This document shows, piece by piece, positions 8,768 through 18,344 of a DNA stretch of 57,804 nt. The first letter of the stretch is position 1, and each line of letters starts with the position of its first letter. Location: the NCBI GenBank assembly GCA_049516395.1, contig JBEKTD010000014.1:1-57804 (forward strand), given 5' to 3'. This DNA is from Fen-1362 sp049516395 (lineage in GTDB: Bacteria > Planctomycetota > Phycisphaerae > Sedimentisphaerales > Anaerobacaceae). Both the position numbers and the translations under genes were made by a program. The notes beneath the pieces are model-generated. The model made no database searches. It was not told where the DNA came from and saw nothing but the letters and a program-made list of their open reading frames with translations.

Positions 8768-9096
8768 ATATAATAATACTTCGGCAGGACAGAAATCCCC
8801 CCGATATTCTGTCTAAACTGCCCTTTTCCGCCTTAATCTGCTTCAAATCCACAAACCTTCCCTTGATTTATTCGCTCAAGAATTGGGGCTTATCCTGCGT
8901 GCGTGACATTCTCCCGAACGAAATATCCTGAAAATACAGAAGGTGTATGATAACATATCGCTTATTTTCAGCAACTTAATATGCCGGAAAAACAAAATAT
9001 CGTGTGCGTGAATACGAGGGGAAACCATCTATCATAAGTACTTACAAAGAAAGCACTTGCCGCAATAACACAGCCGTGGTTCAGGATAAAAGTTAT
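8768..9096. other. Intergenic region without a recognisable gene
   Basis: About 330 bases between the substrate-binding protein start and the GH57 stop. The only structure I see is a weak hairpin, GACAGAA and TTCTGTC, at about 8793-8811 in what would be the 5' leader of the substrate-binding protein, and an AT-rich stretch (about 8764-8778) that could supply its -10 region. No convincing small ORF on either strand. Confidence 0.5.
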
Positions 9097-10551
9097 TTAG
9101 AAATCGCGTTTGAGTATTTCGATAGTGCGTCGGCAAAGCTCACGACCATAGTCGGCCCATACGCCCTCGCCCCAGTAACGGTAACAACTCGTCTGCGTCA
9201 AAAGCAAATGGTAAAGGGCGTTGCGAAAACGTGGTTCCGACGGGGAAATATTCTTAGCGAGAACTTTCTCGTTGAACAAAACGCTCGCCTGCTCCATAGG
9301 CCCAAGCAGTTTTTCATAACCATGTACCCATGAGATATTGTTCGTCCAGCTACCACCTTCCATATGAAACCGATGGTCTTCTTTGCCTAACTGACTTATG
9401 ACCTTTTCCATTACCTCGGGGCCGGAGCCGTCCTTAAACTTTTGCCATATCCGATGCTGGAATATCGGCTCTATTGCCGGAAAATCCTCTTCCTTCACGC
9501 CCAAACTGTCTAAGTATTCAAGATACTCCGTAACATTAACAGCCGGCGTCGGGCTGTTGTTGCATTCAGCAATCGCCTGTTTGTATTTACCGGGAAATTC
9601 GTTCATCATAACGCCGCCGTTTTCGCCGTCGGCAATCTGAGTTACAAGCGAGGGAACCGATTTTGTCCCCAGCTTTATCCGATTCAATCCGCACGCCTCG
9701 TAATACGGCTGCATCTGCCCGACAAGCTTCGTGTCGCTGCCCTGCGTCTTGATAATAGCGGTTATGGCAAGCGTATCGCCGGCGGAGTTTTTCGCTATAA
9801 GCCGATGAGGCCGATGCGGATATTCCAGCCCCCAGCCGTTTTCGACCCGCTCGACAGTATGCTCCTGAACAAGAACCCATCGGTAGCCGCAATCTTTTAA
9901 TGTCTTAACGAACTGGTAAAAGACATCCGGATGGTTGGGCAAAGCCATCTCCGCAGGTGAAAACCCTCTGACTCGCCCCACCGCCTCAAGGCCGAACAGC
10001 CCAGCGAAGAAATGCTGCCATGCCCCAACGCCAAGCCGGTAATCCTGAATCGGCGTCGATGGCGCTACGGCGTGTCCCCACGAAGAACCCAGCCATTCGA
10101 TACAGCCGCGGTATTTGGAATCACAGGTTATTTTTTTGAGCGATTCAAAAACATCAGTAAGACCCATTTTGTGCATACCATCGAGCAGCGTGCCCGAATA
10201 ATCGAGCATACATCTCGGCTGGTTGCCCTCTTTAAGCAGCTCAGGTATGAAATCACCCATCCGCTTATAGCACTGATGAAATACACTGGCGTTATGATTG
10301 TCGCCGGATTCAGGATGTTCCATCATAGCTGCCAGATTACTGATTACGTCCGCCGTTTTGAGCGGCTCGTCGGGATTCGGTACGATTGGCTGGTGCATGT
10401 GAAGCGCTATGGCGAATGCGCTTTTGACGTTGTCCCAGTCAATCTTGCTTTGCGGCAAAAAAACCGGGTCATTGTTTCTGGCTGAGGAAATAAGGTCCTC
10501 CGAGCCGGATAGATTCGGAACATCATTTACATACGCAGGTAACTTAGTCAT
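9097..10551 (-). CDS. Glycoside hydrolase family 57 protein (alpha-amylase / 4-alpha-glucanotransferase class)
   Basis: 484 aa from the ATG at 10551 (AAGG site just upstream); the frame stays open for 20 more codons without a better start. GH57 signatures: AIALHMHQPIVPNP near the N terminus, GGxxH-like IEWLGSSWGHAVAPS, and GFSPAEMALPNHPDVF with the presumed nucleophile Glu. The fold is a (beta/alpha)7 barrel acting on alpha-1,4-glucans. No signal peptide, so it is probably cytoplasmic and involved in glycogen or maltodextrin turnover. The exact activity within GH57 cannot be fixed from sequence. The upstream gap 10552-10909 shows no gene. Confidence 0.8.
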   Translation of the reverse strand: MTKLPAYVNDVPNLSGSEDLISSARNNDPVFLPQSKIDWDNVKSAFAIALHMHQPIVPNPDEPLKTADVISNLAAMMEHPESGDNHNASVFHQCYKRMGDFIPELLKEGNQPRCMLDYSGTLLDGMHKMGLTDVFESLKKITCDSKYRGCIEWLGSSWGHAVAPSTPIQDYRLGVGAWQHFFAGLFGLEAVGRVRGFSPAEMALPNHPDVFYQFVKTLKDCGYRWVLVQEHTVERVENGWGLEYPHRPHRLIAKNSAGDTLAITAIIKTQGSDTKLVGQMQPYYEACGLNRIKLGTKSVPSLVTQIADGENGGVMMNEFPGKYKQAIAECNNSPTPAVNVTEYLEYLDSLGVKEEDFPAIEPIFQHRIWQKFKDGSGPEVMEKVISQLGKEDHRFHMEGGSWTNNISWVHGYEKLLGPMEQASVLFNEKVLAKNISPSEPRFRNALYHLLLTQTSCYRYWGEGVWADYGRELCRRTIEILKRDF

Positions 10552-10909
10552 TTTTTTCCTTACCTTAAAAAATAAATCACAGCAATAAAACAAGCTGTTC
10601 TTTTCTGTCACTATCTCGTTTTATCGGCACTCTTGCAGTCGATACATTTACTTTTTGCTCAAAGTTCATTCACATCTTCTATTCCTTTCTACGGCGTTGC
10701 CGGCCATTATGCTGCTCAGCAATTTCCTGACCACAGTAAGGCAATTGCCTACAAGGTCTTCAATCTGATTCGTTATACTTTTTTTAGAATTTCCCCTTAT
10801 TAAGCTGATTTCCAGGCAAATAGGCCGTTTTCAGGCCCAAAAATGAGGGTAGAAGGAGACAGCTCGCCCTGAGCAGAGTCTATGAGGGGTATTCTTTATA
10901 TGTCCTGGC

Positions 10910-10984
10910 TCAACGCCTCGCCTTTTTTCTCACAATCGCCGCACCAAGGCCGAGAAACAATAATGTAGCGGGCTTCGCTCGCAA
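10910..10984 (-). pseudogene. Remnant of a PEP-CTERM protein tail
   Basis: The minus strand reads LRAKPATLLFLGLGAAIVRKK plus a basic end and a stop at 10910. This is a PEP-CTERM sorting tail: a degraded P-E-P motif (here AKP), a hydrophobic helix and an arginine/lysine-rich end. An in-frame TAA at 10985-10987 sits immediately before it and there is no signal peptide or body, so only the tail survives. It lies 25 bases after the stop of the 11009-11761 gene. Compare the intact tail VPEPATLLLLSLGAAFAIRKHR of the 44188-45072 gene. Confidence 0.65.
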
Positions 10985-11008
10985 TTACCTTCATTATGTT
11001 AGACGCTC

Positions 11009-11761
11009 TTACTTTATGGCGGTATTAAATATTCTTCCCCGCAAAAGCAATCCCGTGGTGGCAGCCTTAATCACTGTCGCCAGGGGAAGAAAACACTGTG
11101 CTCGCTCCTCGTCAATTTGCTCCCGGGTAAATACGATTAATACGATGAATGTGGCATCATGAATGTAACCTCCGCCAGTACCAAACACAGTCCTAACGTT
11201 GTATTTGGCCACAAAATCCTGTACTGGGATTATCTTTCGCCCTTTCTCGTCAACAGCAGTCCTCGCGTCAGACACATAGAAAATACCTGCCGTCTTGCCC
11301 ATAATGTCCTGGGTAATCCCCGTGCCATTACCGGAAAGCCAGTCCAAAGAAAGCCCCAGCGATTTCAATAAATGCGATATCATTGGAATCTGGTCGATGA
11401 AATCCGCTGAGACCAATGGAATACCGACATGTCCGTGCGATTCGTGACGGTCGTTCCACGCCTTTTCTTCACCACTGGTTCCCAGGAGTGAAAGTATCGG
11501 TGTATGGTTATTGATTAGCCGAGTCAGCCCCTTCTTGTCCGTCAAGTTTCTGACAAACTCCTTGTTCGAAGCCGGAAGCTTTTCAAAAGGAACGGTCGCG
11601 AAAAGACGAGCCAATACAACAGAGTTCTTAAACTCCGTATATACTAAATCCATGACCTTCTGTGCCGCATCTTCGAGACAGCCGCACCCGGCGATGCTTT
11701 TCCCCAAACTTGCTGTAAAAGAAGGAATATTAACATTGGTTATACTTGCCGCAGCTGACAT
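11009..11761 (-). CDS. Conserved sensor-like protein of unknown function
   Basis: 250 aa from the ATG at 11761, chosen because a strong AAGGAGAT site lies just before it; an ATG six codons upstream overlaps that site. No membrane segment or signal peptide. The segments FKNSVVLARLFATVPFEKLP, TPILSLLGTSGEEKAWNDR, SHGHVGIPL and VFYVSDARTAVDxxGRKIIPVQDF resemble a soluble sensory module that I recall upstream of cyclase or kinase domains in other bacteria, possibly GAF-like, but no output domain is attached here. It lies in the same direction as the ACT and SppA genes, 94 bases after the ACT gene. Function not assigned. Confidence 0.5.
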   Translation of the reverse strand: MSAAASITNVNIPSFTASLGKSIAGCGCLEDAAQKVMDLVYTEFKNSVVLARLFATVPFEKLPASNKEFVRNLTDKKGLTRLINNHTPILSLLGTSGEEKAWNDRHESHGHVGIPLVSADFIDQIPMISHLLKSLGLSLDWLSGNGTGITQDIMGKTAGIFYVSDARTAVDEKGRKIIPVQDFVAKYNVRTVFGTGGGYIHDATFIVLIVFTREQIDEERAQCFLPLATVIKAATTGLLLRGRIFNTAIK

Positions 11762-11855
11762 GACTATCTCCTTAAACAAAGCTTAACTTGCTCTATGTTT
11801 CAGTTCAAGCGCTTCGCCATTGCCGGACAAGCCGGCGGATGAACCCCGCCTGGTG

Positions 11856-12278
11856 TTACATTGCGTCTTCAATCACCATCGAATCGAAAACTTCCGCGGC
11901 CTTGTCGTTATCCTTCGCTGAGAAGACAATAGTCATCTTTTCCCCTGCCAGCGAACTTGTTCCGTAAACATACTGAAGGTCGATTGCGTGCTGCCGGAAC
12001 TTCGCCGCCACCGCGGACAAAGAACCCGGACGATTCCACAGGTGCACCACAATCACTTCCGTCTCCACCACCTTGTATCCTTTTTTCTCCAGCGAATTTA
12101 TTGCCTTTTCATTGTCGTTGGTCAGAAGATGAAAAACGGCCACGTCGCCGGCCGTATAGGCGCAGACATTCTCAATGTTCACTCCATCGTCTGCCACCAC
12201 ACCTGTGACCTCGGCGAGTGTTCCCGCCTCGTTCTGCATAACAACCGTGATTTGCTTTTCCTTCGTCACCTTTTCCAT
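11856..12278 (-). CDS. Tandem ACT domain protein
   Basis: 140 aa made of two ACT domains. The first (about 8-65) contains QNEAGTLAEVTGVVADDGVNIENV, the second (about 72-135) contains NRPGSLSAVAAKFRQHAIDLQYVYG. These are beta-alpha-beta-beta-alpha-beta modules that bind small ligands, usually amino acids. There is no catalytic domain, so it is a free-standing regulator or ligand sensor. A ribosome binding site GAGAGG precedes the ATG. It sits 38 bases downstream of sppA and upstream of the 11009-11761 gene, suggesting co-transcription; partner and ligand are unknown. Confidence 0.85.
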   Translation of the reverse strand: MEKVTKEKQITVVMQNEAGTLAEVTGVVADDGVNIENVCAYTAGDVAVFHLLTNDNEKAINSLEKKGYKVVETEVIVVHLWNRPGSLSAVAAKFRQHAIDLQYVYGTSSLAGEKMTIVFSAKDNDKAAEVFDSMVIEDAM

Positions 12279-12316
12279 GATTTTACCTCTCGTTTTAAAC
12301 CTAGCCTTGCATTATG

Positions 12317-13354
12317 CTATCGTGGGCCGGTCCAAAGATACAACGCCTGCGGGACGGCCACCTCATAAAGCGTCCTGCGGTCAATCTTCAGCGAAACATT
12401 CGTCTTTGCGCCGAGCAACTCAGCAATTAAAAACGGCTTTTGATATTCAACTACTTGCGCCTTTTTGACGCCCGCGAGCGATTTGGCCTCGGCGATTGCG
12501 TCCTTGAGATAGCCGACGCCGTCGATCAGCTTTTCTTCGAGGGCCTTGTCCGCCCAGTATATGCTTCCATCCGCGAGGCGTCTGACGTCCTCTTCGGTCA
12601 GTTTACTTCTGCCGTCAACGACGACTTTGACGAACCGGTTGTAAGCCGGGTCGATTATCCTTTGCTGCATATACTGCAACTGTTCTTCGGTAGGCGTCTG
12701 GAAGGGGCTTGGCCAGTCCTTTTTTGAGCCCGCCTTGACCACAACCGGCTGTATACCCAGTTTCTCCTCCAGGAGCTCCTGCAATACGAGATATTCCATA
12801 ATCACGCCGATTGAGCCGGTGATTGCGGTGGGTTCTGCGATAATCTCATTGCAGGAAACCGAAGAATAATAGCCGCCCGAAGCAGCGACACCCTGCATAA
12901 ACGCTACTGCCGGCTGGTTGGTGTCGTCGCGGTATTTCATTATCTCGTTATGAATCTGGTCGCTGCCCGAAATCGTCCCGCCGGGCGAATCGACGCGGAT
13001 AATCACTCCTTTGACATTCTTGTCATCTCTGGCCGTTTTTAACTGCCAGTAAACTTCCTGCGCCTGCTTTTCGTCTATAATGCCGTCTATTGACACTATC
13101 GCGATTTTCGCACTCCGCGGGCCGTCTTCGATGACTTCCTCCGTGTACTTCTTTTCGCCCCTTCCCGCAAACGCTATAACTCCAACGCCTATGAGCATCA
13201 GGAAAAGCATAACGTTTCCGAGCATCGATAAGCCGGTGATTATGCCCCAGAAAATTCGCCATCCGCCGCCCTTTTGGGGCGCCTGTGCCGGCTGCGGCGA
13301 AGGAACACTGTTCAGTTGCGGCTGTGAATTATCGCCTATATTTTCGAAATCCAT
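12317..13354 (-). CDS. sppA: Signal peptide peptidase SppA, S49 family (short form)
   Basis: 345 aa, the single-domain type found in Gram-positives and many other bacteria. The Pro/Gln-rich N terminus is followed by one membrane helix (about 32-65, rich in G, L, M and I). The periplasmic serine protease domain shows IDGIIDE, RVDSPGGTISGSDQIH, the nucleophile in GVAASGGYYSS, and the catalytic lysine region VVVKAGSKKDW. It degrades cleaved signal peptides and perhaps other membrane-released peptides. It is divergent from dnaE, with about 120 bases between starts. Confidence 0.92.
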   Translation of the reverse strand: MDFENIGDNSQPQLNSVPSPQPAQAPQKGGGWRIFWGIITGLSMLGNVMLFLMLIGVGVIAFAGRGEKKYTEEVIEDGPRSAKIAIVSIDGIIDEKQAQEVYWQLKTARDDKNVKGVIIRVDSPGGTISGSDQIHNEIMKYRDDTNQPAVAFMQGVAASGGYYSSVSCNEIIAEPTAITGSIGVIMEYLVLQELLEEKLGIQPVVVKAGSKKDWPSPFQTPTEEQLQYMQQRIIDPAYNRFVKVVVDGRSKLTEEDVRRLADGSIYWADKALEEKLIDGVGYLKDAIAEAKSLAGVKKAQVVEYQKPFLIAELLGAKTNVSLKIDRRTLYEVAVPQALYLWTGPR

Positions 13355-13473
13355 AAATTTGCTCCTTATGAGATTATCAATTCTATCCCTTGTTGATTAG
13401 CATCCGCCTAACCGTTACAATTATCAGTAATCAATTGGCAATAATCAATGACAAACTGAAAAAGGATTATACG

Positions 13474-16400
13474 GTGGCGGAGAACAAAGGTTTTACACAT
13501 CTTCATCTGCACAGCCAGTATTCGCTGCTCGACGGCGCTATAAGATTCGAAAATCTTTTTGCGCGGTGCAAAGACCTGGGTATGGACTCGGTCGCCGTAA
13601 CCGACCACGGCAATATGTTCGGCGTAATCGAATTCTACACCAAGGCAATCGCCGCGGGCATCAAACCCATAATCGGTATCGAGGCCTACATCGCCCCCAA
13701 CAGCCGACACGACCGAACAAAAACATCAATCAGCGACGCCGCATATCACCTCGTCCTTCTTGCCCAGAATAATACGGGCTATCAAAACCTGCTCAAGCTC
13801 GCATCGACGGGTTACACAGAAGGGTTTTACTACCGCCCCCGAATCGACAAGCAAATCCTCGCGGAGCTTAACGAGGGACTAATTGTAACTTCCGCCTGCC
13901 CGAAAGGCGAATTGGCGATGCAAATGGCGAACGGCGATATAAAGGCGGCGCAGGCGGTCGCCGAAGGATACCTCAAAATCTTCGGCCCCGAAAGATACTT
14001 CATCGAAATCCAGAGCCACCAGGGCGACGACACCAATATCGCGAAATCGCTGATTGACCTGGCTAATAAAATCGGCGCTGGTATAGTCGCGACAAACGAC
14101 GTGCATTTCCTCACAGAAGAAGACCATGAGGCCCATAACTGTCTCTGCGCGATAAGCACGGGCAAGAAGGCAGACGACCCCGACCGGATGATTTACCCCA
14201 AAGACGTATTTCTCAAAAGCCCCGCCCAGATGCGCCAGCTTTTCCCGGATTGTCCGCAGGCATTCGATAACACACTGGAAATCGCCAAGCGGTGCACCGT
14301 CGAAATAGACCTCAAAAGCAGGCACGCACCGCATTTCAGCCCCGAAGACGGCTCAACGCCTGAGAAATTCCTGACAAACCTTGTGTTTGAAAAAGCAAAG
14401 CAAATCTACGGTAAACTCGACGACAGGGTAAAAGAGCGTCTCGAAAGAGAGCTGCACGTCATCGAGTCGAAGGGCTTCGCAAGCTACTTTCTAATCGTCT
14501 GGGACTTCTGCAACTACGCCCATAAGAATAATATCCCCGTCGGCGCAAGAGGAAGCGCGGTGGGGACATTAGTCGGCTACTGCCTTGGCCTGTGTGACGT
14601 TGACCCGCTCAAATACGATTTGCTTTTCGAGCGTTTTATGGACCCGCACCGCAACGAGATGCCCGATATCGATATCGACATCTGCCAGACGGGCCGGGGA
14701 CAAATCATCGATTACGTCCGCCAAAAATACGGCCACGTCGCGCAAATCATCACATTCGGAACGATGGGCGCAAAGGCGGTAATCCGCGACATTTGCCGGG
14801 TGCTGAATGTCCCGCTGACCGAGGCCGACCGGCTGGCAAAGCTCGTTCCCGAAACGCTTAATATGACCCTCGATATGGCCCTGGAAACAGAGCCACAGTT
14901 AAAACAGGCATACGACAAAGACCCGCAGACAAAAAAGGTTATCGATATCAGCAAAAAGCTCGAAGGTCTCGCCCGCCACGCGTCGGTTCACGCCGCGGGA
15001 GTCGTAATAGCCGATGAGCCGCTGACTAATTTTGTGCCCCTCTACAAGCCGCCCGGCACAGAGGATATCGTTACGCAGTTTGAAGGGCCTATGGTCGAAA
15101 AAGTAGGCCTGTTAAAAATGGACTTCCTCGGCCTCAAGACCCTTAGCGTCCTCGAACGCGCAAAGCAGTTAGTCGAGCAGATTCACGGCAAAAAAATAGA
15201 ACTCGAAAAAATCAACCTCGAAGACCCCAAGGTCTTCGCTCTTTTCGCCGCGGGAAAAACAAAAGGCATATTCCAGTTCGAATCGGGCGGTATGCAGGAA
15301 CTGCTGATGAAGATGAAGCCCGACAGGATTCAGGACCTCATCGCGGCAAACGCGCTATATCGCCCAGGCCCGATGACGCTCATCCCCGACTACAACGACC
15401 GCAAACACGGCGGTAAGTGGTCGCTGCCTCACCCGATTATGAAAGAAGTCCTCGACGAGACCTACGGCATTATGGTCTATCAGGAACAGGTGATGCAAAT
15501 CTGCAACCGACTCGGCGATATCCCGCTGCGCGAGGCATATACGCTGATTAAGGCAATCAGCAAAAAGCAGGTTAAGACCATCACAAAAGAGAAAGAACGG
15601 TTCACCGCCGGCTCGATCGCCAAGGGGCTTAAAAATCAGCAGGCACAGGATATATTCGCGCTAATCGAGCGTTTCGCCGGCTACGGCTTCAACAAAAGCC
15701 ACTCGACCCGTTACGCCTTTATAGCGTATCAAACCGCTTATATGAAGGTCTATTGGCCCGTGGAATATATGGCGGCGCTTCTGACCTTCGAAATGGGTAA
15801 CACCGACAAAGTCGTTGAATATATCTCCGAATGTAACAATATGGGTATCGAAGTTACCGCGCCGGATATCAATGAAAGCGGCGTTGACTTTACGCCTTTA
15901 TACAAAGAGGGCGACGGCAAAAAAGGAATGATTCGCTTCGGTTTGGCAGCGGTCAAGGGCGTTGGTGAAAAGGCAATCGAGCAAATCATCATCGCACGCG
16001 AAAAAACGGGCAGGTTCCAGAGCTTGTTCCACTTCTGCGAAAACGTCGATACGCGGGCCACGAACAAACAATTAATGGAATCACTGATAAAGGCGGGAGC
16101 ATTCGACCGACTGGGGGGCAACCGCGCTCAAATGATAGCGGGACTTCCGTCGGCTATGGAACACGGGGCCGATACACAAACGGACAAACTCAATGGCCAG
16201 ATGCGGTTCTTCGCACAGGCCGCCAAGCCGGATTACTCGCAGGACCACAACCGCCTGCCTTACGCGGACCCCTGGCCCGAACAAATGATGCTGATGTATG
16301 AAAAGGAAGTCCTCGGCTTTTATGTTACGAGCAATCCGCTGAGTCACTGTGCTGAGACAATAAATATCTTCTCGAATATCAATGCCGCCCAGATTGCCGA

Positions 16401-16923
16401 GACCACACAGGAAAAGGAAGTAACAATAGGCGGTATGATAACGAAAATCCGCTACAACCTGACCAAGACCGGCAAAAACGCCGGCTCGAAAATGGCTGTC
16501 TTCACCCTCCTCGACCTGCAGGGCCAGGTTGAGGTCGTTGTGTTCCCAAATACCTTAAACCAGTTCGCCTCGAAACTTGCCGCTGACGCGATTGTATTCG
16601 TCAAAGGCCGGCTGGACTTCAGGCGGGAAAAGCCGAACATAATCGCCTCTGAATTAATCACCCTCGACGAGGCAACCGACAAACTGGCGGGCAAGGTGCG
16701 AATCAATCTTAACGCTAATGAGGTTACTAAAGAAAAAGTCGCCGAGATAAAAAGTATCTGCCTGCACCACAGGGGTAAAAGCAGCGTTTATGTCGCAATC
16801 AGAACTGATAAGGGCAAGGTTTACGCCTCGGCTGACAGGCAGCTTTCCGTCAACCCCGACCCCGAATTTTGCCGTAAAATGCGCCACCTCCTCGGCCCTG
16901 AAAACTTACAATTGACAAGATAA
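13474..16923 (+). CDS. dnaE: DNA polymerase III subunit alpha
   Basis: 1149 aa from the GTG at 13474, chosen because AAAGGA precedes it and the protein then begins MAENKGFTHLHLHSQYSLLDG, the usual DnaE start; an upstream ATG at 13390 adds 28 residues of poor quality. The N-terminal PHP domain keeps HLHLH, TDHGNMFG, NDVHF and other metal ligands, so intrinsic proofreading or pyrophosphatase activity is possible. The polymerase core has GARGSAVGTLVGY and the catalytic MPDIDIDIC; the tau-binding and OB-fold (about 980-1060, EVTIGGMITKIR) regions follow. Replicative DNA synthesis. First gene of a plus-strand block with tmk and holB. Confidence 0.95.
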   Translation: MAENKGFTHLHLHSQYSLLDGAIRFENLFARCKDLGMDSVAVTDHGNMFGVIEFYTKAIAAGIKPIIGIEAYIAPNSRHDRTKTSISDAAYHLVLLAQNNTGYQNLLKLASTGYTEGFYYRPRIDKQILAELNEGLIVTSACPKGELAMQMANGDIKAAQAVAEGYLKIFGPERYFIEIQSHQGDDTNIAKSLIDLANKIGAGIVATNDVHFLTEEDHEAHNCLCAISTGKKADDPDRMIYPKDVFLKSPAQMRQLFPDCPQAFDNTLEIAKRCTVEIDLKSRHAPHFSPEDGSTPEKFLTNLVFEKAKQIYGKLDDRVKERLERELHVIESKGFASYFLIVWDFCNYAHKNNIPVGARGSAVGTLVGYCLGLCDVDPLKYDLLFERFMDPHRNEMPDIDIDICQTGRGQIIDYVRQKYGHVAQIITFGTMGAKAVIRDICRVLNVPLTEADRLAKLVPETLNMTLDMALETEPQLKQAYDKDPQTKKVIDISKKLEGLARHASVHAAGVVIADEPLTNFVPLYKPPGTEDIVTQFEGPMVEKVGLLKMDFLGLKTLSVLERAKQLVEQIHGKKIELEKINLEDPKVFALFAAGKTKGIFQFESGGMQELLMKMKPDRIQDLIAANALYRPGPMTLIPDYNDRKHGGKWSLPHPIMKEVLDETYGIMVYQEQVMQICNRLGDIPLREAYTLIKAISKKQVKTITKEKERFTAGSIAKGLKNQQAQDIFALIERFAGYGFNKSHSTRYAFIAYQTAYMKVYWPVEYMAALLTFEMGNTDKVVEYISECNNMGIEVTAPDINESGVDFTPLYKEGDGKKGMIRFGLAAVKGVGEKAIEQIIIAREKTGRFQSLFHFCENVDTRATNKQLMESLIKAGAFDRLGGNRAQMIAGLPSAMEHGADTQTDKLNGQMRFFAQAAKPDYSQDHNRLPYADPWPEQMMLMYEKEVLGFYVTSNPLSHCAETINIFSNINAAQIAETTQEKEVTIGGMITKIRYNLTKTGKNAGSKMAVFTLLDLQGQVEVVVFPNTLNQFASKLAADAIVFVKGRLDFRREKPNIIASELITLDEATDKLAGKVRINLNANEVTKEKVAEIKSICLHHRGKSSVYVAIRTDKGKVYASADRQLSVNPDPEFCRKMRHLLGPENLQLTR

Positions 16924-16924
16924 G

Positions 16925-17704
16925 ATGACCGAAAACAGAAAAACACTGGAAATCTTAAAGGCCCGCTGGCCAGAGGTAACACTCATCATCGGCCTTGACG
17001 TCTTGGCACACTTTATCAATATGTCGCGGCCAATACTGCGTCAAACAGGACATTTGATCCAAATATTGATAACGCTCGTGTATATTTCATTCACCATAAT
17101 AATTTTTATGCTTATATTCGGTTTCCAGCGAACCGTTTACACAGAAGGCCAAAAGGGGCAATCTCCTCTTGTCTTGTTGCGAGAAGGCAAGCACTTTGTT
17201 TTGCGGTTAGTCGGTTTAGGTTTAATTTATGGTCTCGTCCTGGCATGTTTGCAAATCCTGGCTTTTTGGACCATAACGCATACAAATACTGGCTTTTTGG
17301 ATACACGCTGGGGTACATCTTTAGTTTATCTTACGCTATCCACCCCGTTCAATTTGATTCTAATGAAGCCAGTCCTTCTGATATTTCCATTAATAATAGT
17401 GTTGGATTGCAGCATACTTCAGAGCTTCAAAATGCTCGGCCGATACCGACTAAGAGACGCAAGAGGACTTGTTATTTTATTCCTTATCTCATTAGGACTA
17501 CCTTTTCTATGGCCATTGCTGCCATCTCAGCATGGTATGACAATTTCGCATTACCTTTTAACAGCAGCGCATATTATTGTAGGGCAATTTATTGACCTGA
17601 TGATAGCGGTCATGGCAATAAGATTTGTCGCAGCTCAAAATTTAATATATGATAACAGCTTGAGACCTTTAGATTCACAGGATTTACTGAACCCTTCAAT
17701 ATAG
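16925..17704 (+). CDS. Multi-pass membrane protein of unknown function
   Basis: 259 aa. The ATG lies one base after the dnaE stop. At least five hydrophobic segments are visible (about 42-66, 90-115, 135-160, 180-200, 208-232), separated by short charged loops; no catalytic motif is recognisable. The DNA is clearly richer in A and T and uses different codons from dnaE and tmk, although it is wedged between them in the same direction, which hints at later insertion or relaxed constraint. Position implies co-transcription with replication genes, not necessarily a replication role. Confidence 0.7.
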   Translation: MTENRKTLEILKARWPEVTLIIGLDVLAHFINMSRPILRQTGHLIQILITLVYISFTIIIFMLIFGFQRTVYTEGQKGQSPLVLLREGKHFVLRLVGLGLIYGLVLACLQILAFWTITHTNTGFLDTRWGTSLVYLTLSTPFNLILMKPVLLIFPLIIVLDCSILQSFKMLGRYRLRDARGLVILFLISLGLPFLWPLLPSQHGMTISHYLLTAAHIIVGQFIDLMIAVMAIRFVAAQNLIYDNSLRPLDSQDLLNPSI

Positions 17705-17717
17705 TTGAGGATTAGCT

Positions 17718-18344
17718 TTGAAAAACAAATTATCAGGCAAATTTATCGCCCTTGACGGACCGGATGGATGCGGTAAAAGCACGCAGGTCAAATTGTTAGT
17801 AGATTGGCTGGCCAAACAAGGCGTCGATGTGGTCAGTTTTCGTGAGCCAGGCGCAACCGCTATAGGCGAAAAAATCAGAGACATTCTTCTCAATCCCGAA
17901 CACAAAGCGATGGACACCGCAACCGAGGTGATGCTTTATATGGCGGCGAGGGTTCAACTTTGGAATGAGAAAATCGCCCCTGCATTAAAACAAAATAAAT
18001 GTGTCGTTGTTGATCGCTGGCTATCCAGCACCTGCGCCTACCAAGGGCACGCGGGCGGATTCGGAATTGATAAGGTCATTAAGCTCGCAACCGACTGCCT
18101 TGAAAAGCCCTGGCCCGATTTGACCATAATTCTCGACGTCGATTCCGCAACCGCGGCCACACGACTCAAAAGCAACCTCGACCGTATGGAGCAAAAGGGC
18201 AACGACTATCATAAAAAAGTCCGTGATGGCTTTCTGAAGATTGCCAAACAGCAGAAAAACTTCGTAGTGGTCAACGCAACGGACAATATCGACGCCGTCC
18301 ACAAAAAAGTAACAGAAACAATCGAAAAATTCGGGGCCGAATAA
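17718..18344 (+). CDS. tmk: Thymidylate kinase
   Basis: 208 aa, normal length. The start is a TTG at 17718 with GAGG eight bases upstream. P-loop LDGPDGCGKSTQ, the FREPGATAIGEKIR motif, the DRWLSSTCAYQG motif (DRY/F-S-x-AYQG), and a lid region near RLKSNLDRME. It phosphorylates dTMP to dTDP for DNA synthesis. Its stop overlaps the start of holB by one base (TAATG), a common bacterial pairing. Confidence 0.94.
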   Translation: MKNKLSGKFIALDGPDGCGKSTQVKLLVDWLAKQGVDVVSFREPGATAIGEKIRDILLNPEHKAMDTATEVMLYMAARVQLWNEKIAPALKQNKCVVVDRWLSSTCAYQGHAGGFGIDKVIKLATDCLEKPWPDLTIILDVDSATAATRLKSNLDRMEQKGNDYHKKVRDGFLKIAKQQKNFVVVNATDNIDAVHKKVTETIEKFGAE

